This document shows, piece after piece, positions 32,661 through 43,584 of a stretch of 64,000 bases of DNA (the first letter of the stretch is position 1; each line of letters begins with the position of its first letter). The notes under the pieces were generated by a model. It saw only the letters and a program-made list of their open reading frames with translations. It did no database searches and was not told the DNA's origin. The position numbers and the translations under genes are program-made. This DNA comes from Sphingomonas sp. HMP9 (lineage in GTDB: Bacteria > Pseudomonadota > Alphaproteobacteria > Sphingomonadales > Sphingomonadaceae), in assembly GCF_013374115.1 (NCBI RefSeq), contig NZ_AP022673.1, forward strand, positions 586,501-650,500, in the 5' to 3' direction.

Positions 32661-35600
32661 CCCAGCCCGTCTCGACCCAGCCCGTCGTTTCGCTGCGCCA
32701 GCGTCTGGCTGTCATCGGTGGCAGCGTGCCGTCGGAGGATCTGTTGCGCGCGGTGCTGCCGTTGATGCGGGAGGTCGGCGCCCTGCACGCGCGCGGTCTG
32801 GTCGCGGAGCTTGGCGACGACGCGGTGCTCGACCGCGATGGCGAACTGGCGCTGGCCCGTCCCGAAGGTCGTCCGCCACAGCTGAACGAAGCGGGTATCC
32901 GTGCCGCCCAGCCGCGCGTCTCTTCGGCGTTGCGGGTGGTCGGTGAATACCGCGTGACCACCGACATCGGGACGGGATCGCAGGTCGACGATCTGCGCGC
33001 CGGCACCCCGGACGCGGAAACGTCGGAGGCGGATGTATCGGACGCGGTGAAGCCCGCCTACCGGGTCGGCTATCGCAGTTGGGAAGAGCAGATCGGCCAT
33101 CACGACGAGCAGACCGACATCTTCTCGATCGGCCTGATCCTCGCCAGCCTGGCGTGCGGGCTCGACTTCAACGACGAGACCGACGTCAAGCGCTTCTCCG
33201 CCGACCAGGGCAATCTGTTCAGGCTCAACGGCGGGTTGCATCCGGTGATCGCCTCGCTGATCGGCGAGATGACCGCGCTCAACCGGCATGAGCGCGCCAG
33301 CGACCTGATGGCGGCGGCGAGCCGGCTCGAAGACTATCGCGATCAGCCGGTCGGGCTGGATGTCGATCGCGTGCTGGCGGGGGCGACCGGCGTGCCGAGC
33401 CGCCGCGCCGCGGTCCTGGCACATCTGCGCGATCGGCTGTTCGACCTGTCGCGTCGCAATCGCCTGATCCACTTCCGCCCGACCCAGGCGACGGTGAACT
33501 TGACCGTGGCCAGCGTCCCGATGGTGATGCGCCTCGAATCGATCCGCGCCGAGCAGCTTTGCACGTGGGATGGCAAATTCGCCGCCGAGGTGCTGGGGGG
33601 CGGCAAGGTCTCGCTGGCGAAATGGCTGCGGTTCGAGGATCAGCCTTATCTGCCGTCGGCGTTCGACCGGGTCATTCAGGAAACCCGCCGCGACCGCGCT
33701 GAATATGGCTTTAGCCATCTCCGGCTCGTGGTCGCCTATCTGCACTGGCACAATCTGAAGGAGTCGCCCGACGAACGCATCCAGTCGCCGTTGCTGTGGC
33801 TGCCGGTCGAGGTCGCCAAGCAGAAGGGCGTGCGCGATCAATATGCGTTGCAGGTCGCCGACACCGAGGCCGAGTTCAACCCGGCGCTGCGCCATTATCT
33901 GCGGCAACTCTACGACATCCAACTGCCCGAGCGGGTCGACTTGGCGCAGACCTCGATCGCGGCGATCCAGGCCGATCTGCTCGCACAGATCCAGCGCACC
34001 GAACCCGGGGTGACGCTTGCGCTCAAGACCAAGCCCGAAATCGAGCTGATCCACCAAAAGGCGGTGCAGCGATTGCGCGTGTTCCAGCGCCGCCGCGGCG
34101 CGACGTCCGGCCGCCAGAGTATCACGCGACCCGAGTTCAGTTACGATCGCGACGATTACCGGCCGCTCGGGCTCGCCTTGTTTGAGAAATACGTGAAGCC
34201 GAGCCCGCTGCCGCAGCGGATCGCGGTGGGTGCGGCGATGCCGCCACGGCCCGATCGGATGGCGGCGGAGGCCGAGGCAATGTCTTTCGCGCTTGCGGGT
34301 GGCGAGGGCCACCGGTTTTCGTGGGAAATCAACCTGACGCAGGTCACGTTGGCGAATTTCAATTACAAGAAGATGTCGCTGGTGCGCGACTATACCCAGC
34401 TGATCGACGATCGGGTCACGCCGCCATCGTTCGACACGGTCTTCTCGATCGAGCCGCGCCCGATCGAGGCCTCGCCGCCGCCGCCGCTCGCACCGTCCGA
34501 CCACTGGAGCGTGGTGCCCGCCGACGCGACGCAGGAGGCCGCCGTCTCGATGGCGCGGACCGGGCGCAGCTTCATCATCCAGGGGCCGCCCGGCACCGGC
34601 AAGTCGCAGACCATCACCAACCTGATCGCCGATTATGCCGCGCGGGGCAAACGCGTGCTGTTCGTGTGCGAGAAACGCGCTGCGCTGGACGTCGTGTTCA
34701 ACCGGCTGAAACAGGCCGGGCTCGATCGGTTGGCATGCCTGATCCACGATTCGCAGGAGGACAAGAAGAGCTTCGTCCTCGACCTGAAGGATTGCTACGA
34801 GCGCTGGAACAAGGCGGACGATGCGATCGATCATCATCGCGCCACCCGCGACCGAACGGTCGCCGCGCTGTCGCAGCATCTCGGCCGGATCGCGGCGTTC
34901 GATCGGGCAATGGCGCATCTGCCGACCGACTCGACCGTCACCCTGCGCGCGATGATCCGGCGTATCGTCGCTCTGCCCGAGCCGGTCGAGGCGGATCCTG
35001 CGACCCGCGAGCGGCTGCCGACACCCACGGAATGGGACGAGCATCGCGGATTGGCGGACCGTATCCACCGGACGATCGGCGACGCGTTCGGTCTCGACAG
35101 TCTCGCCGCGCACCCCTTCGCCAGACTGTCGCAGACGACCGTCGCGGACGAGCGATGCTATGCGCAGGTGTCGGCGATGGTCGCCGAGGGCGAGGAGCTG
35201 TTCGACCGGATCGATCCGATGCTGGAGGACGACGACACCCTGGTCTCGGGAGATACCAATCTGGCGGACGCGCTCGTGATGGTGCAGTCGGCATCGGCGG
35301 CGGTGCGGACGAACCTGGCGGGCCATCTCGATCTGCTCGACCCGACATCGGACGCGTCGCGTGATTTTCGCGATGCGAGCGCCCGGTGCGCCGCAGCCGC
35401 GGCCCATCACGCAGCAGCGACCGAAGCGGCGGGCCATTGGACCGATCCGCTCTCTCCCGCCGATGCCGACGCTGCGCTCGACCAGGCGCGTCGGCAGGAG
35501 CCGGGCCTCTTCAAGTTCCTGAGCGGCAGCTGGCGTCGGCTGAAGCAGACGATCCACGAACGCTACGACTTCTCGGCGCATGCCGTCGAACCCAGCATCA

Positions 35601-38122
35601 CCGTCGTGCTCGAACGACTGGTGGCACGGCATGCCGCCGCTGCCGAAGACGTCGCCATGCGCACGGCGATGAACGCGCGGTTCGGAACCGACGATGCCGC
35701 AGCGCTGGCCGCACTGCGCGACAGCTGGTCCGACGATGCCGCGTCGGTGCTCGTCCGCCGCCTGATCGCGCATTCCCAGAGTGCCGCGGATCCAGCCGCG
35801 ACCCTCGTCCGCGAAGCCCGCGCGACCACCGCCATCGAGGCGCTCGCCGCGCTCTGCGAGCGCCATCTCGTCGATCCCCAGGCCATGGCCCTGAGTGCGC
35901 TGGCCGAGGCGATGCGCGACATGCGCGAAGGCCTGGACGACCTGCCCGACCTACTGCCGCTGCTGCGCGCCGCGGATCAGGCGGGGCCGCGGATCGCCTT
36001 TGCCTTGAGGACGGTGGCGCTCGATCCGGCGCGGATCGAGGCACTGGTGCTCGACGAGGCGATCACCCGCGCGTTGCGGGCCGAGCCGGCTTTGCACCGG
36101 TTCGATGCCGCGGAACTTGCGTCGAGCGCACGCCGTGCCGCGCGCGCCGGCGATATCCTCCAGGACGACAACGCCGCCTGCATCCGCGCCACCGCGCAGC
36201 GCAAGTTCCGCGATCACGTCCGCCAGTCGACGCTGTCGGTGACGCAGCTCGACGGCGCCGGGCGCGAGGCGAAGAAGATCTATTCGACCGGGCGGCGCGA
36301 ACTGGAGCATGAGTTCGGCAAGACCATGCGCTATCGCTCGATCCGCGACCTGTCGGACGACGAGACCGGCGTGGTGGTCAACGACCTGAAGCCGGTATGG
36401 CTGATGAGTCCGCTTTCGGTATCGGACACGCTACCGCTCCAGGCCGACCTGTTCGACGTCGTGATCTTCGACGAAGCCAGCCAGATCCCGATCGAGGAGG
36501 CGGTGCCCGCGCTCAGCCGCGCGCCGCAGATCGTCGTCGTCGGCGACGAGATGCAGTTGCCGCCGACCAGCTTCTTCGCCGCCGCGCGCGACGAGGACGA
36601 GATGCAGGTGACTGCCGAGGAGGACGGCCAGACGATGGCGATCCTGCTCGATGCCGCCAGTCTGCTCGCCCAGGCGGCGCGAAGCCTGCCCGCGACCTTG
36701 CTCGCCTGGCATTATCGTAGTCGATCCGAGGCGCTGATCAGCTTCTCCAACGCGGCATTCTACGACGGCCGGCTCGTCACCATTCCCGACCGGACGATCG
36801 CCGAGACCGGTGCGGCGCCGACAGCGGTGCGATCGGACGACGACGGCGCTTCGGTGGAGAGCGTCGATCGACTGCTGGCGCGCGCGATCAGTTATCATCC
36901 GGTCGCCGACGGGCTGTACGACAAACGCGCGAACCTTCCCGAGGCGCGATTGATCGCGGCGATGGTCCGCGATCTGCTCGGCCGCGAAACCGGTCTGAGC
37001 ATCGGCATCGTCGCTTTTTCCGAAGCGCAGCAGACCGAAATCGAAAATGCGCTCGATGCGCTCGCCGGGGAGGATCCCGCGTTCGCCGTGCTGCTGGAGG
37101 CGGAATATGTCCGCGAAGACGACGGCCAGGTGAACGGCCTGTTCGTCAAGAATCTCGAGAACGTGCAGGGCGACGAGCGCGACGTGATCCTGCTGAGCAT
37201 TTGCTACGCACCCGATCGCGCCGGCCGGATGGCGATGAATTTCGGTCCGATCAACCAGCGCGGCGGCGAAAAGCGCCTCAACGTCATCTTCAGCCGCGCG
37301 CGCCATCACATGGCGATCGTGTCCACCATCCGCGCCGAGGCGATCACGAACACGCACAATGACGGCGCCCGCGCGCTGCGCACGTTCCTGTCGTTCGCCG
37401 AAGCGCAGGCACGCGGCGATGGACCGCACGGCCAAACCATCCTCGCCACGCTCAATCCCGAAGCGCAGCGCGTCTTCTCCCGAACGCCAGCGCCGGACCC
37501 GCTGCGCGACGCACTGGCCGCGGCGCTGCGCGCGCGCGGTCATGTCGTCATGGAGTATGTCGGCAGCGCCAGCTTCCGTTGCGACCTCGCGATCGTCGCT
37601 CCCGATGGCAAGAGCCACGCGCTCGCCATCCTGCTCGACGGAGACGCCGGCGACGCGATCGCCGATCGCTACGTGTTCCAGCCGACGATCCTGCGTCGCT
37701 TCGGCTGGCGGGTGATCGATATTCCCTCGCATGCCTGGTTACGCCAGCCCGCCACGGTGATCGCACAAATCGAAGCGGCGTTGCGTGGCGATGGAAACGC
37801 AATCGACGACGACCCGTTCGAGCAGGGATCGGCGTTGCCGCCGCCCGTCGCACCCGTGACGTCGCCAACACCGGATGAGTCCGCACCCGATACGTCCTCA
37901 GCGGATGCCGCTGGCTTTGCCACGTTCGAATTCACGCAAGGATCGTCCGACAAGTTCTGGAAGATCGCGGTGAACGGCGCCGACGTCACCGTCGTCTACG
38001 GCCGTCGCGGCACCAGGGGCAGTTCGGTCGTCAAGACCTACGAGACGCCCGAACGCGCGGCGCGGGGGGCGAACAAACTTACACTGGAAAAGACCCGAAA
38101 GGGGTATGTCGAGACGGCGTAA
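32657..38122 (+). CDS. Multidomain helicase-nuclease protein (kinase-like, DUF4011-like, SF1 helicase, REase-like, WGR), 1,821 residues
   Basis: Residues 1-240 are kinase-like but degenerate: only C-lobe features remain, such as EQTDIFSIGLILASLACGL near 155, with no full catalytic loop. Residues about 250-480 match the DUF4011 layout (AHLRDRLFDLSRRNRLIHFR). An SF1 helicase follows: Walker A GPPGTGKSQT at 643-652, Walker B IFDEAS with D1272/E1273, GDEMQLPPTSFF, VQGDERDVILLS and motif VI NVIFSRARHH near 1542-1551; a long insert separates the two RecA halves. Residues about 1615-1710 resemble a restriction-type nuclease (SFRCDLAIV with D1643, then AILLDGD). Residues 1754-1821 form a WGR domain with YGRRG. 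It resembles anti-phage helicase-nuclease proteins; function inferred. Confidence 0.82.
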   Translation: MTQPVSTQPVVSLRQRLAVIGGSVPSEDLLRAVLPLMREVGALHARGLVAELGDDAVLDRDGELALARPEGRPPQLNEAGIRAAQPRVSSALRVVGEYRVTTDIGTGSQVDDLRAGTPDAETSEADVSDAVKPAYRVGYRSWEEQIGHHDEQTDIFSIGLILASLACGLDFNDETDVKRFSADQGNLFRLNGGLHPVIASLIGEMTALNRHERASDLMAAASRLEDYRDQPVGLDVDRVLAGATGVPSRRAAVLAHLRDRLFDLSRRNRLIHFRPTQATVNLTVASVPMVMRLESIRAEQLCTWDGKFAAEVLGGGKVSLAKWLRFEDQPYLPSAFDRVIQETRRDRAEYGFSHLRLVVAYLHWHNLKESPDERIQSPLLWLPVEVAKQKGVRDQYALQVADTEAEFNPALRHYLRQLYDIQLPERVDLAQTSIAAIQADLLAQIQRTEPGVTLALKTKPEIELIHQKAVQRLRVFQRRRGATSGRQSITRPEFSYDRDDYRPLGLALFEKYVKPSPLPQRIAVGAAMPPRPDRMAAEAEAMSFALAGGEGHRFSWEINLTQVTLANFNYKKMSLVRDYTQLIDDRVTPPSFDTVFSIEPRPIEASPPPPLAPSDHWSVVPADATQEAAVSMARTGRSFIIQGPPGTGKSQTITNLIADYAARGKRVLFVCEKRAALDVVFNRLKQAGLDRLACLIHDSQEDKKSFVLDLKDCYERWNKADDAIDHHRATRDRTVAALSQHLGRIAAFDRAMAHLPTDSTVTLRAMIRRIVALPEPVEADPATRERLPTPTEWDEHRGLADRIHRTIGDAFGLDSLAAHPFARLSQTTVADERCYAQVSAMVAEGEELFDRIDPMLEDDDTLVSGDTNLADALVMVQSASAAVRTNLAGHLDLLDPTSDASRDFRDASARCAAAAAHHAAATEAAGHWTDPLSPADADAALDQARRQEPGLFKFLSGSWRRLKQTIHERYDFSAHAVEPSITVVLERLVARHAAAAEDVAMRTAMNARFGTDDAAALAALRDSWSDDAASVLVRRLIAHSQSAADPAATLVREARATTAIEALAALCERHLVDPQAMALSALAEAMRDMREGLDDLPDLLPLLRAADQAGPRIAFALRTVALDPARIEALVLDEAITRALRAEPALHRFDAAELASSARRAARAGDILQDDNAACIRATAQRKFRDHVRQSTLSVTQLDGAGREAKKIYSTGRRELEHEFGKTMRYRSIRDLSDDETGVVVNDLKPVWLMSPLSVSDTLPLQADLFDVVIFDEASQIPIEEAVPALSRAPQIVVVGDEMQLPPTSFFAAARDEDEMQVTAEEDGQTMAILLDAASLLAQAARSLPATLLAWHYRSRSEALISFSNAAFYDGRLVTIPDRTIAETGAAPTAVRSDDDGASVESVDRLLARAISYHPVADGLYDKRANLPEARLIAAMVRDLLGRETGLSIGIVAFSEAQQTEIENALDALAGEDPAFAVLLEAEYVREDDGQVNGLFVKNLENVQGDERDVILLSICYAPDRAGRMAMNFGPINQRGGEKRLNVIFSRARHHMAIVSTIRAEAITNTHNDGARALRTFLSFAEAQARGDGPHGQTILATLNPEAQRVFSRTPAPDPLRDALAAALRARGHVVMEYVGSASFRCDLAIVAPDGKSHALAILLDGDAGDAIADRYVFQPTILRRFGWRVIDIPSHAWLRQPATVIAQIEAALRGDGNAIDDDPFEQGSALPPPVAPVTSPTPDESAPDTSSADAAGFATFEFTQGSSDKFWKIAVNGADVTVVYGRRGTRGSSVVKTYETPERAARGANKLTLEKTRKGYVETA

Positions 38123-38272
38123 TTGAGACCATAGAGTCTGGATTTTTGTGCCAGCTATCAGTCCGTCTCGAACAGCTTGATCCTGCATAAATGTCGCAGG
38201 AGCGAACGCGAAATTGCGAGACTCGCCCATTCGCTGTCTGCTTGATTTCGCGCATGTGCGCCGATCGTTGCA

Positions 38273-38335
38273 CCTGAACGAGCGTCCGGAGTTGGGATTG
38301 GCGTTCGGACCGCTAGATGTCCGACTGTCGGTCCG
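38273..38335 (+). repeat. Dispersed two-block repeat, copy 9
   Basis: Block one GAACGAGCGTCCGGAGTTGG; block two AGATGTCCGACTGTCGGTCC. It lies in the 273-base gap between the convergent helicase and aldo/keto reductase genes, with no other feature seen. Confidence 0.7.
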
Positions 38336-38395
38336 CAAACCCTTCGTCTGTTGCACGGACTTCGCCCGATAGAGAGCCTGTCGGCGAACCCCATA

Positions 38396-39472
<1,077 letters not shown>

Positions 39473-39593
39473 TGCTGTCTCCTTATGAACCGCTTTACCG
39501 CGCAACCCGCCAAACGTTAAGCCGCATAGAGCATTCCCCTTACCGAACTGCATCGATCGAACCGGGCAAATGCTTCCCGGTGCGGTGCAACCG

Positions 39594-40442
39594 CTATCGA
39601 GACGCCTCCGGGAAGGCAGCGAGCTTGTGCAGGTCGGACGGGTCGTGCTGAACGATGATTGTAGCGCCAATGTTCGACGCCAGCTTCTGCAAACGATCCA
39701 TCGACGACAGGCTGTCGGCGCGCTGCGTGTTCCAGCTTGGCACGGCTGAAAGCGACCATTGCGCTTCCAGATGAACGACATCGCCGCTGAGGATGACAGG
39801 CCCGGCCTGCCGCAATCGCACGAGAAGCGCCGATGCGCCGGGCGTATGACCCGGCATGGAAAGCATGACCACCGAGCCATCGCCGAACACATCCCGATCT
39901 CCTTCGACCGGATCGACCTTGCCCTTCCCGGTCAACCATGGCGCAAGGAGGGCCGGTTCGGCACCGGCCGGCTTTCGGGTGGATCGCAATGCCGTCAAGT
40001 CCGCCGCGCCGATCAGCAACGTGGCTTTGGGAAAGGTTGCAGCCTGACCTGCATGATCGAAATGATAATGGCTCAGGCCAAGGCGTGTAATGTCGTCCGG
40101 CCGGATGCCCAACCGCGCTAGCTGAGTAGGAAGATCGATCGACAGGGTCGGACTGTTCGGCTGACCATCTATCGGCTTGCCGAGCAGCGTGGACGGCAAC
40201 CCGGCGTCCCATAGCAACAATTCCGTGCCGTGACGGATGAGATAGCAGCCGTTGCTCAGGCGACGGGATTGCCCGTCGTAACCGCCGGTGTCGGACAGCG
40301 GAGCGGCATCGTTCATCTGAATCTGGCCGCAATCGAGACGCCAGATCATGACGTCCGCCTTGGGCGGAGCGGCTTGAGCCGCGGCGCTCAAGGCTAGCGA
40401 CATGCTACCCGCCAAAAGGCGGGACCACAGGGAAACGTACAT
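39594..40442 (-). CDS. Exported metallo-beta-lactamase-fold hydrolase (AHL-lactonase-like)
   Basis: 282 residues. The signal peptide (MYVSLWSRLLAGSMSLALSA, cut near AQA-A) places it in the periplasm. The MBL core has SHYHFDHAG at about 123-131, MPGHTPGASALL near 196, LSGDVVH near 220 and a final HDP. This is the AiiA-like lactonase subgroup (YLIRHGTELLLWDAGLP) that opens N-acyl-homoserine lactones or related lactones, so it could quench quorum signals; substrate inferred. It is the first gene of a probable two-gene unit with the aldo/keto reductase. Confidence 0.82.
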   Translation of the reverse strand: MYVSLWSRLLAGSMSLALSAAAQAAPPKADVMIWRLDCGQIQMNDAAPLSDTGGYDGQSRRLSNGCYLIRHGTELLLWDAGLPSTLLGKPIDGQPNSPTLSIDLPTQLARLGIRPDDITRLGLSHYHFDHAGQAATFPKATLLIGAADLTALRSTRKPAGAEPALLAPWLTGKGKVDPVEGDRDVFGDGSVVMLSMPGHTPGASALLVRLRQAGPVILSGDVVHLEAQWSLSAVPSWNTQRADSLSSMDRLQKLASNIGATIIVQHDPSDLHKLAAFPEASR

Positions 40443-40573
40443 GGTCTTCTCCTCAGGAATGCCCCGAGAATGCCCGCTTGTAAGAAGCGTGATGCGCCGG
40501 CGACGCTCATGTTTGCGCCCGAAACGCTCACTTGCGCCTTGTATCGGTCGAATGACAGGTTGATGGCCGACCG

Positions 40574-40769
40574 ATGTCGACCGCTACCGCCGATCAGAGA
40601 TGTCTGCGCACCCAGTTATTGCGCCGCCTGGCTGGTCTGGGCGTGCCCGCCGGCACCTATGGCAGCGTACCGCATGGCGCGGATAGCGGGGTGCGTGTCT
40701 TCGGCTATTGCATCCAAGAGCGCGAACGCATCGCACGCGCCCGCATGGAGCATCCGGTGGTGGTCGTGG
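40574..40769 (+). pseudogene. AraC-type regulator, 5' fragment cut by IS21-family element
   Basis: About 65 codons from ATG 40574 read LRTQLLRRLAGLGVPAGTYG, then a segment ending ARARMEHPVVVVVL, which looks like the first part of the cupin-like N-terminal domain of AraC-family activators. The frame runs into the IS terminal repeat and stops 22 bases later. Being divergent from the lactonase-reductase pair, it probably once regulated them. The family assignment from so short a piece is tentative. Confidence 0.45.
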
Positions 40770-40857
40770 TGTTGATTTTCACTGAGAGTTGACCCGGAGT
40801 TTTCATCGAGAAGTGACCCGCGTCGAAGGGTTCATGTCATGCCCGCGGGGTTGCGGG

Positions 40858-41637
40858 TCAAGGTGAGGCTTTGTCCTTTTTCGGTTTGTCGGCCTCGGAC
40901 CGGACGCGGAACCGGAAGCTGTCGTTGCCGGTCTCGACGATGTGGCAATGGTGGGTAAGGCGGTCGAGGAGCGCGGTTGTCATCTTGGCGTCGCCGAAGA
41001 CGCCGGCCCATTCGCTGAAGCTGAGGTTCGTGGTGATGATGACGCTGGTCTGCTCGTAGAGTTTGCTGAGCAGGTGGAACAGCATGGCGCCGCCCGAGGA
41101 ACTGAACGGCAGGTAGCCCAGCTCGTCGAGGACGACGAGATCGAGGCGAAGCAGGCGCTCGGCGAGCTGCCCGGCCTTGTTCATGGCTTTCTCCTGCTCG
41201 AGCGCGTTGACCAGGTCGACGGTGGCAAAAAACCGGACCTTCCGGCGCCGGTGCTCGATGGCCTGCACAGCGAGCGCGGTAGCGATGTGCGTCTTGCCGG
41301 TGCCGGGGCCACCAATCAGGACGACGTTATCGGCGCCGTCGATGAAATCGCCCTGATGGAGTTGGCGAACCATGGTCTCGTCGACTTCGGCGGAGGTAAA
41401 ATCGAAGCCGGTCAGATCCTTGTACGCCGGCAGCTTTGCAGCCTTGATCTGGTAGGCGATGGATCTGACTTCGCGCTCCGCCATCTCGGCCTTGAGCAGC
41501 TGAGACAGGATGGGAACGGCCGCATCGAAGGCAGGCGCGCCTTGTTCGATGAGGTCGCCTACGGCCTGGGCCATGCCGTACATGCGAAGATCGCGCAGCA
41601 TGACAACGACCGCGGCGCTGGCGGGATCATGACGCAT
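40858..41637 (-). CDS. istB: IS21-family ATP-binding helper protein
   Basis: 259 residues of the IstB family. Walker [20 protein letters not shown] lies near residue 108, Walker [13 protein letters not shown] near 170, and [20 protein letters not shown] gives the sensor segment. The start ATG 41637 overlaps the istA stop (41627-41629), with GGAGGTGCG upstream, so translation is coupled. It is intact, and a different subgroup from the IstB at 28924. Confidence 0.92.
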   Translation of the reverse strand: MRHDPASAAVVVMLRDLRMYGMAQAVGDLIEQGAPAFDAAVPILSQLLKAEMAEREVRSIAYQIKAAKLPAYKDLTGFDFTSAEVDETMVRQLHQGDFIDGADNVVLIGGPGTGKTHIATALAVQAIEHRRRKVRFFATVDLVNALEQEKAMNKAGQLAERLLRLDLVVLDELGYLPFSSSGGAMLFHLLSKLYEQTSVIITTNLSFSEWAGVFGDAKMTTALLDRLTHHCHIVETGNDSFRFRVRSEADKPKKDKASP

Positions 41638-43149
41638 GGCGCACCTCCTTCATAAGCGTGTCGTAGCGGCCGACATCGGCTTGGGGTTCACGTCGCAGGA
41701 CGAGCGCCTGTGGGGCATCGATGGGCGTGACGCTGGCGGTCTTGCCATCGACCAGCCGATGCAGGATGTTGAGAATGTGGGTTTTAGTGGCGACGCCGGC
41801 CTCGAGCGCTAGTTCGACCGCGCACAGCACCGCTTGTTCGTCGTGCTGGAGCACCAGTGCCAGGATATCGACCATCTCCCGGTCGCCGCCCGCGTGCTTG
41901 AGCAATCGCTCGCGCAATTTCCGAAAGGCGTCGGGCAATTCGGTAAAGGGCGCACCATTTCGCATGGCACCCGGCTTGCGCTGAACCACCGCCAGATAAT
42001 GCGCCAGTCGTAGATAGTCCGTCCTGGCGAGCTGTGCGCCCGGTCGATCACCCGGGCGTGCTCGCACACCCTGCGCCCTTCCGCGACCACGACGATGCGC
42101 TCAGGGTAGATCCGCAGGCTCACCGGCCGGTTCGCGAAGGAAGCCGGGACGCTGTAACGGTTGCGGTCGAAATGCACGAGGCAGGTCGGCGATACCCGCT
42201 TGGTATGTTCGACGAAGCCATCAAACGGGCGCCCCGGTTTCATCAGGTCCGCCACTTCTTGCGCCCATACCTCGGCAACGGTGCCGGGAAGGTTGCCGTG
42301 CGGAATCTGTGCCCACTGTGCGATACACTGCTCTTCCAGCCATGCGTTGAGCGCAGCAATGTCGGAAAGTTCGGGCAGTCGCTGCCACAGCCGGCGACGC
42401 GCATCCTGGACGTTCTTCTCAACCTGACCTTTCTCCCAGCCCGATGCCGGATTGCAGAATTCGGGTTCGAACAAATAGTGGCTCGCCATCGCCGCGAACC
42501 GCGCGTTGACCTGCCGCGCCTTGCCCGTGCCGATACGGTCGACCGCGGTCTTCATGTTGTCGTAGATCCCGCGCCGCGGCACTCCGCCCAGCACCCGAAA
42601 GGCATGCTGGTGCGCATCGAACAGCATCTCGTGGGTCTGGAGCGGATACGCTCGCACGATGAACGCCCGGCTGTGCGACAGCTTGGTGTGCGCTGCCTGC
42701 AGCTTCACCCGTTCGCCGCCCAGGATGGCCCAGTCCTCGCTCCAGTCGAATTGAAAGGCTTCGCCGGGCATGAACACCAGCGGCACGAACGTGCCCCGGC
42801 CCGTCGTCTGCTCCTGGACCTGACGGTCGGCCTTCCACGCCCGGATGAAGGCCGCTACCCGACTGTAGGACCCGTCATAGCCCAGCACGACCAGGTCGGT
42901 ATGGATCTGCTTGCCCGTACGCCGTTGCTTGCGCGATTTGCCAGCTTCCGTCTTCAACCATCCCGATAGCCGGTCGGCGAACGGATCCAACTTGCTCGGC
43001 CGGTCGACCACTTCGAACTTCGGCTCCACCGCGTCCGACCGCAGGTATTTGCGGATCGTGTTACGCGACAGCCCCGTACGTCGGGTTATCTCCCTGATCG
43101 ACATCCCGTCCCGGAATGCCCAGCGCCGGATCACGCTCAGTAACGCCAT
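41627..43149 (-). pseudogene. istA: IS21-family transposase with one-base deletion
   Basis: Starts ATG 43149 after CAAGGAGTGATAG. It has the N-terminal helix-turn-helix (GMSIREITRRTGLSRNTIRK), the DDE core (FQFDWSEDWAIL, RGIYDNMKTAVD, GWEKGQVEKNVQDARRRLWQ) and the SVPASFANRPVSLRIYPE segment. At TACGACTGGCG|CATTAT (about 42001) one C is missing; the frame that continues is RHYLAVVQRKPGAMRNGAPF and ends at 41627. The total of 1,523 bases is one short of 508 codons. The lesion should abolish full-length IstA unless frameshifting or a consensus error explains it. Confidence 0.85.
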
Positions 43150-43290
43150 GTCTATCACTCCTTGATCCCCCGACAGCCTGCCGGGGTGAGGTTGAGACAC
43201 GGGTCACTTCTCGGTGGAAATTTATGCCTTCTCCGGGTTGGACTTGCTTCAGAAAAGTGGAGAGTTTTCCTGAGATGAAAGGTGAACTCG

Positions 43291-43584
43291 ATGACGAAGC
43301 AGCGACGATTTACGAAGGAATTCGAGGACGAGGCGGTCCGGCTGGTGGCGACCAGCGGGCGTACGCAGCGTGCGGTGGCGGAGGATCTGGGCGTTGGCCT
43401 GTCTACGCTGGTACGCTGGATCGGCCGTCGTCGTGATCGATTGATGGAGATGCCCGGCGAGGCGCCGCAGGCAGATATGGCTGCCGAGTTGAAGCACCTT
43501 CGGCGGGAGAACGAGATCCTCCGACAAGAGCGCGACATACTGAAGCGGGCGACCGCTTTTTTCGCCCGGGAGGGAAGTCGATGA
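43291..43584 (+). CDS. IS3-family transposase OrfA
   Basis: 97 residues. A helix-turn-helix (KEFEDEAVRLVATSGRTQRA, VAEDLGVGLSTLVRWI) is followed by a leucine-zipper-like coiled coil (ELKHLRRENEILRQERDILK), the usual OrfA layout for DNA binding and multimerisation with OrfB. ATG 43291 is preferred over GTG 43282. Its stop overlaps the orfB start as ATGA. Confidence 0.93.
   Translation: MTKQRRFTKEFEDEAVRLVATSGRTQRAVAEDLGVGLSTLVRWIGRRRDRLMEMPGEAPQADMAAELKHLRRENEILRQERDILKRATAFFAREGSR

Noticed and set aside
32381..35866. Very long open frame (1,161 codons) on the minus strand opposite the helicase gene
   Set aside because: It is antisense to a gene with clear motifs, is Arg/Gly/Asp-repeat-like in composition and shows no family pattern; long antisense frames are expected at this GC content.
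36431..37732. 433-codon minus-strand frame opposite the helicase C-terminal half
   Set aside because: Antisense to helicase motifs V-VI and the nuclease segment, no own motif.
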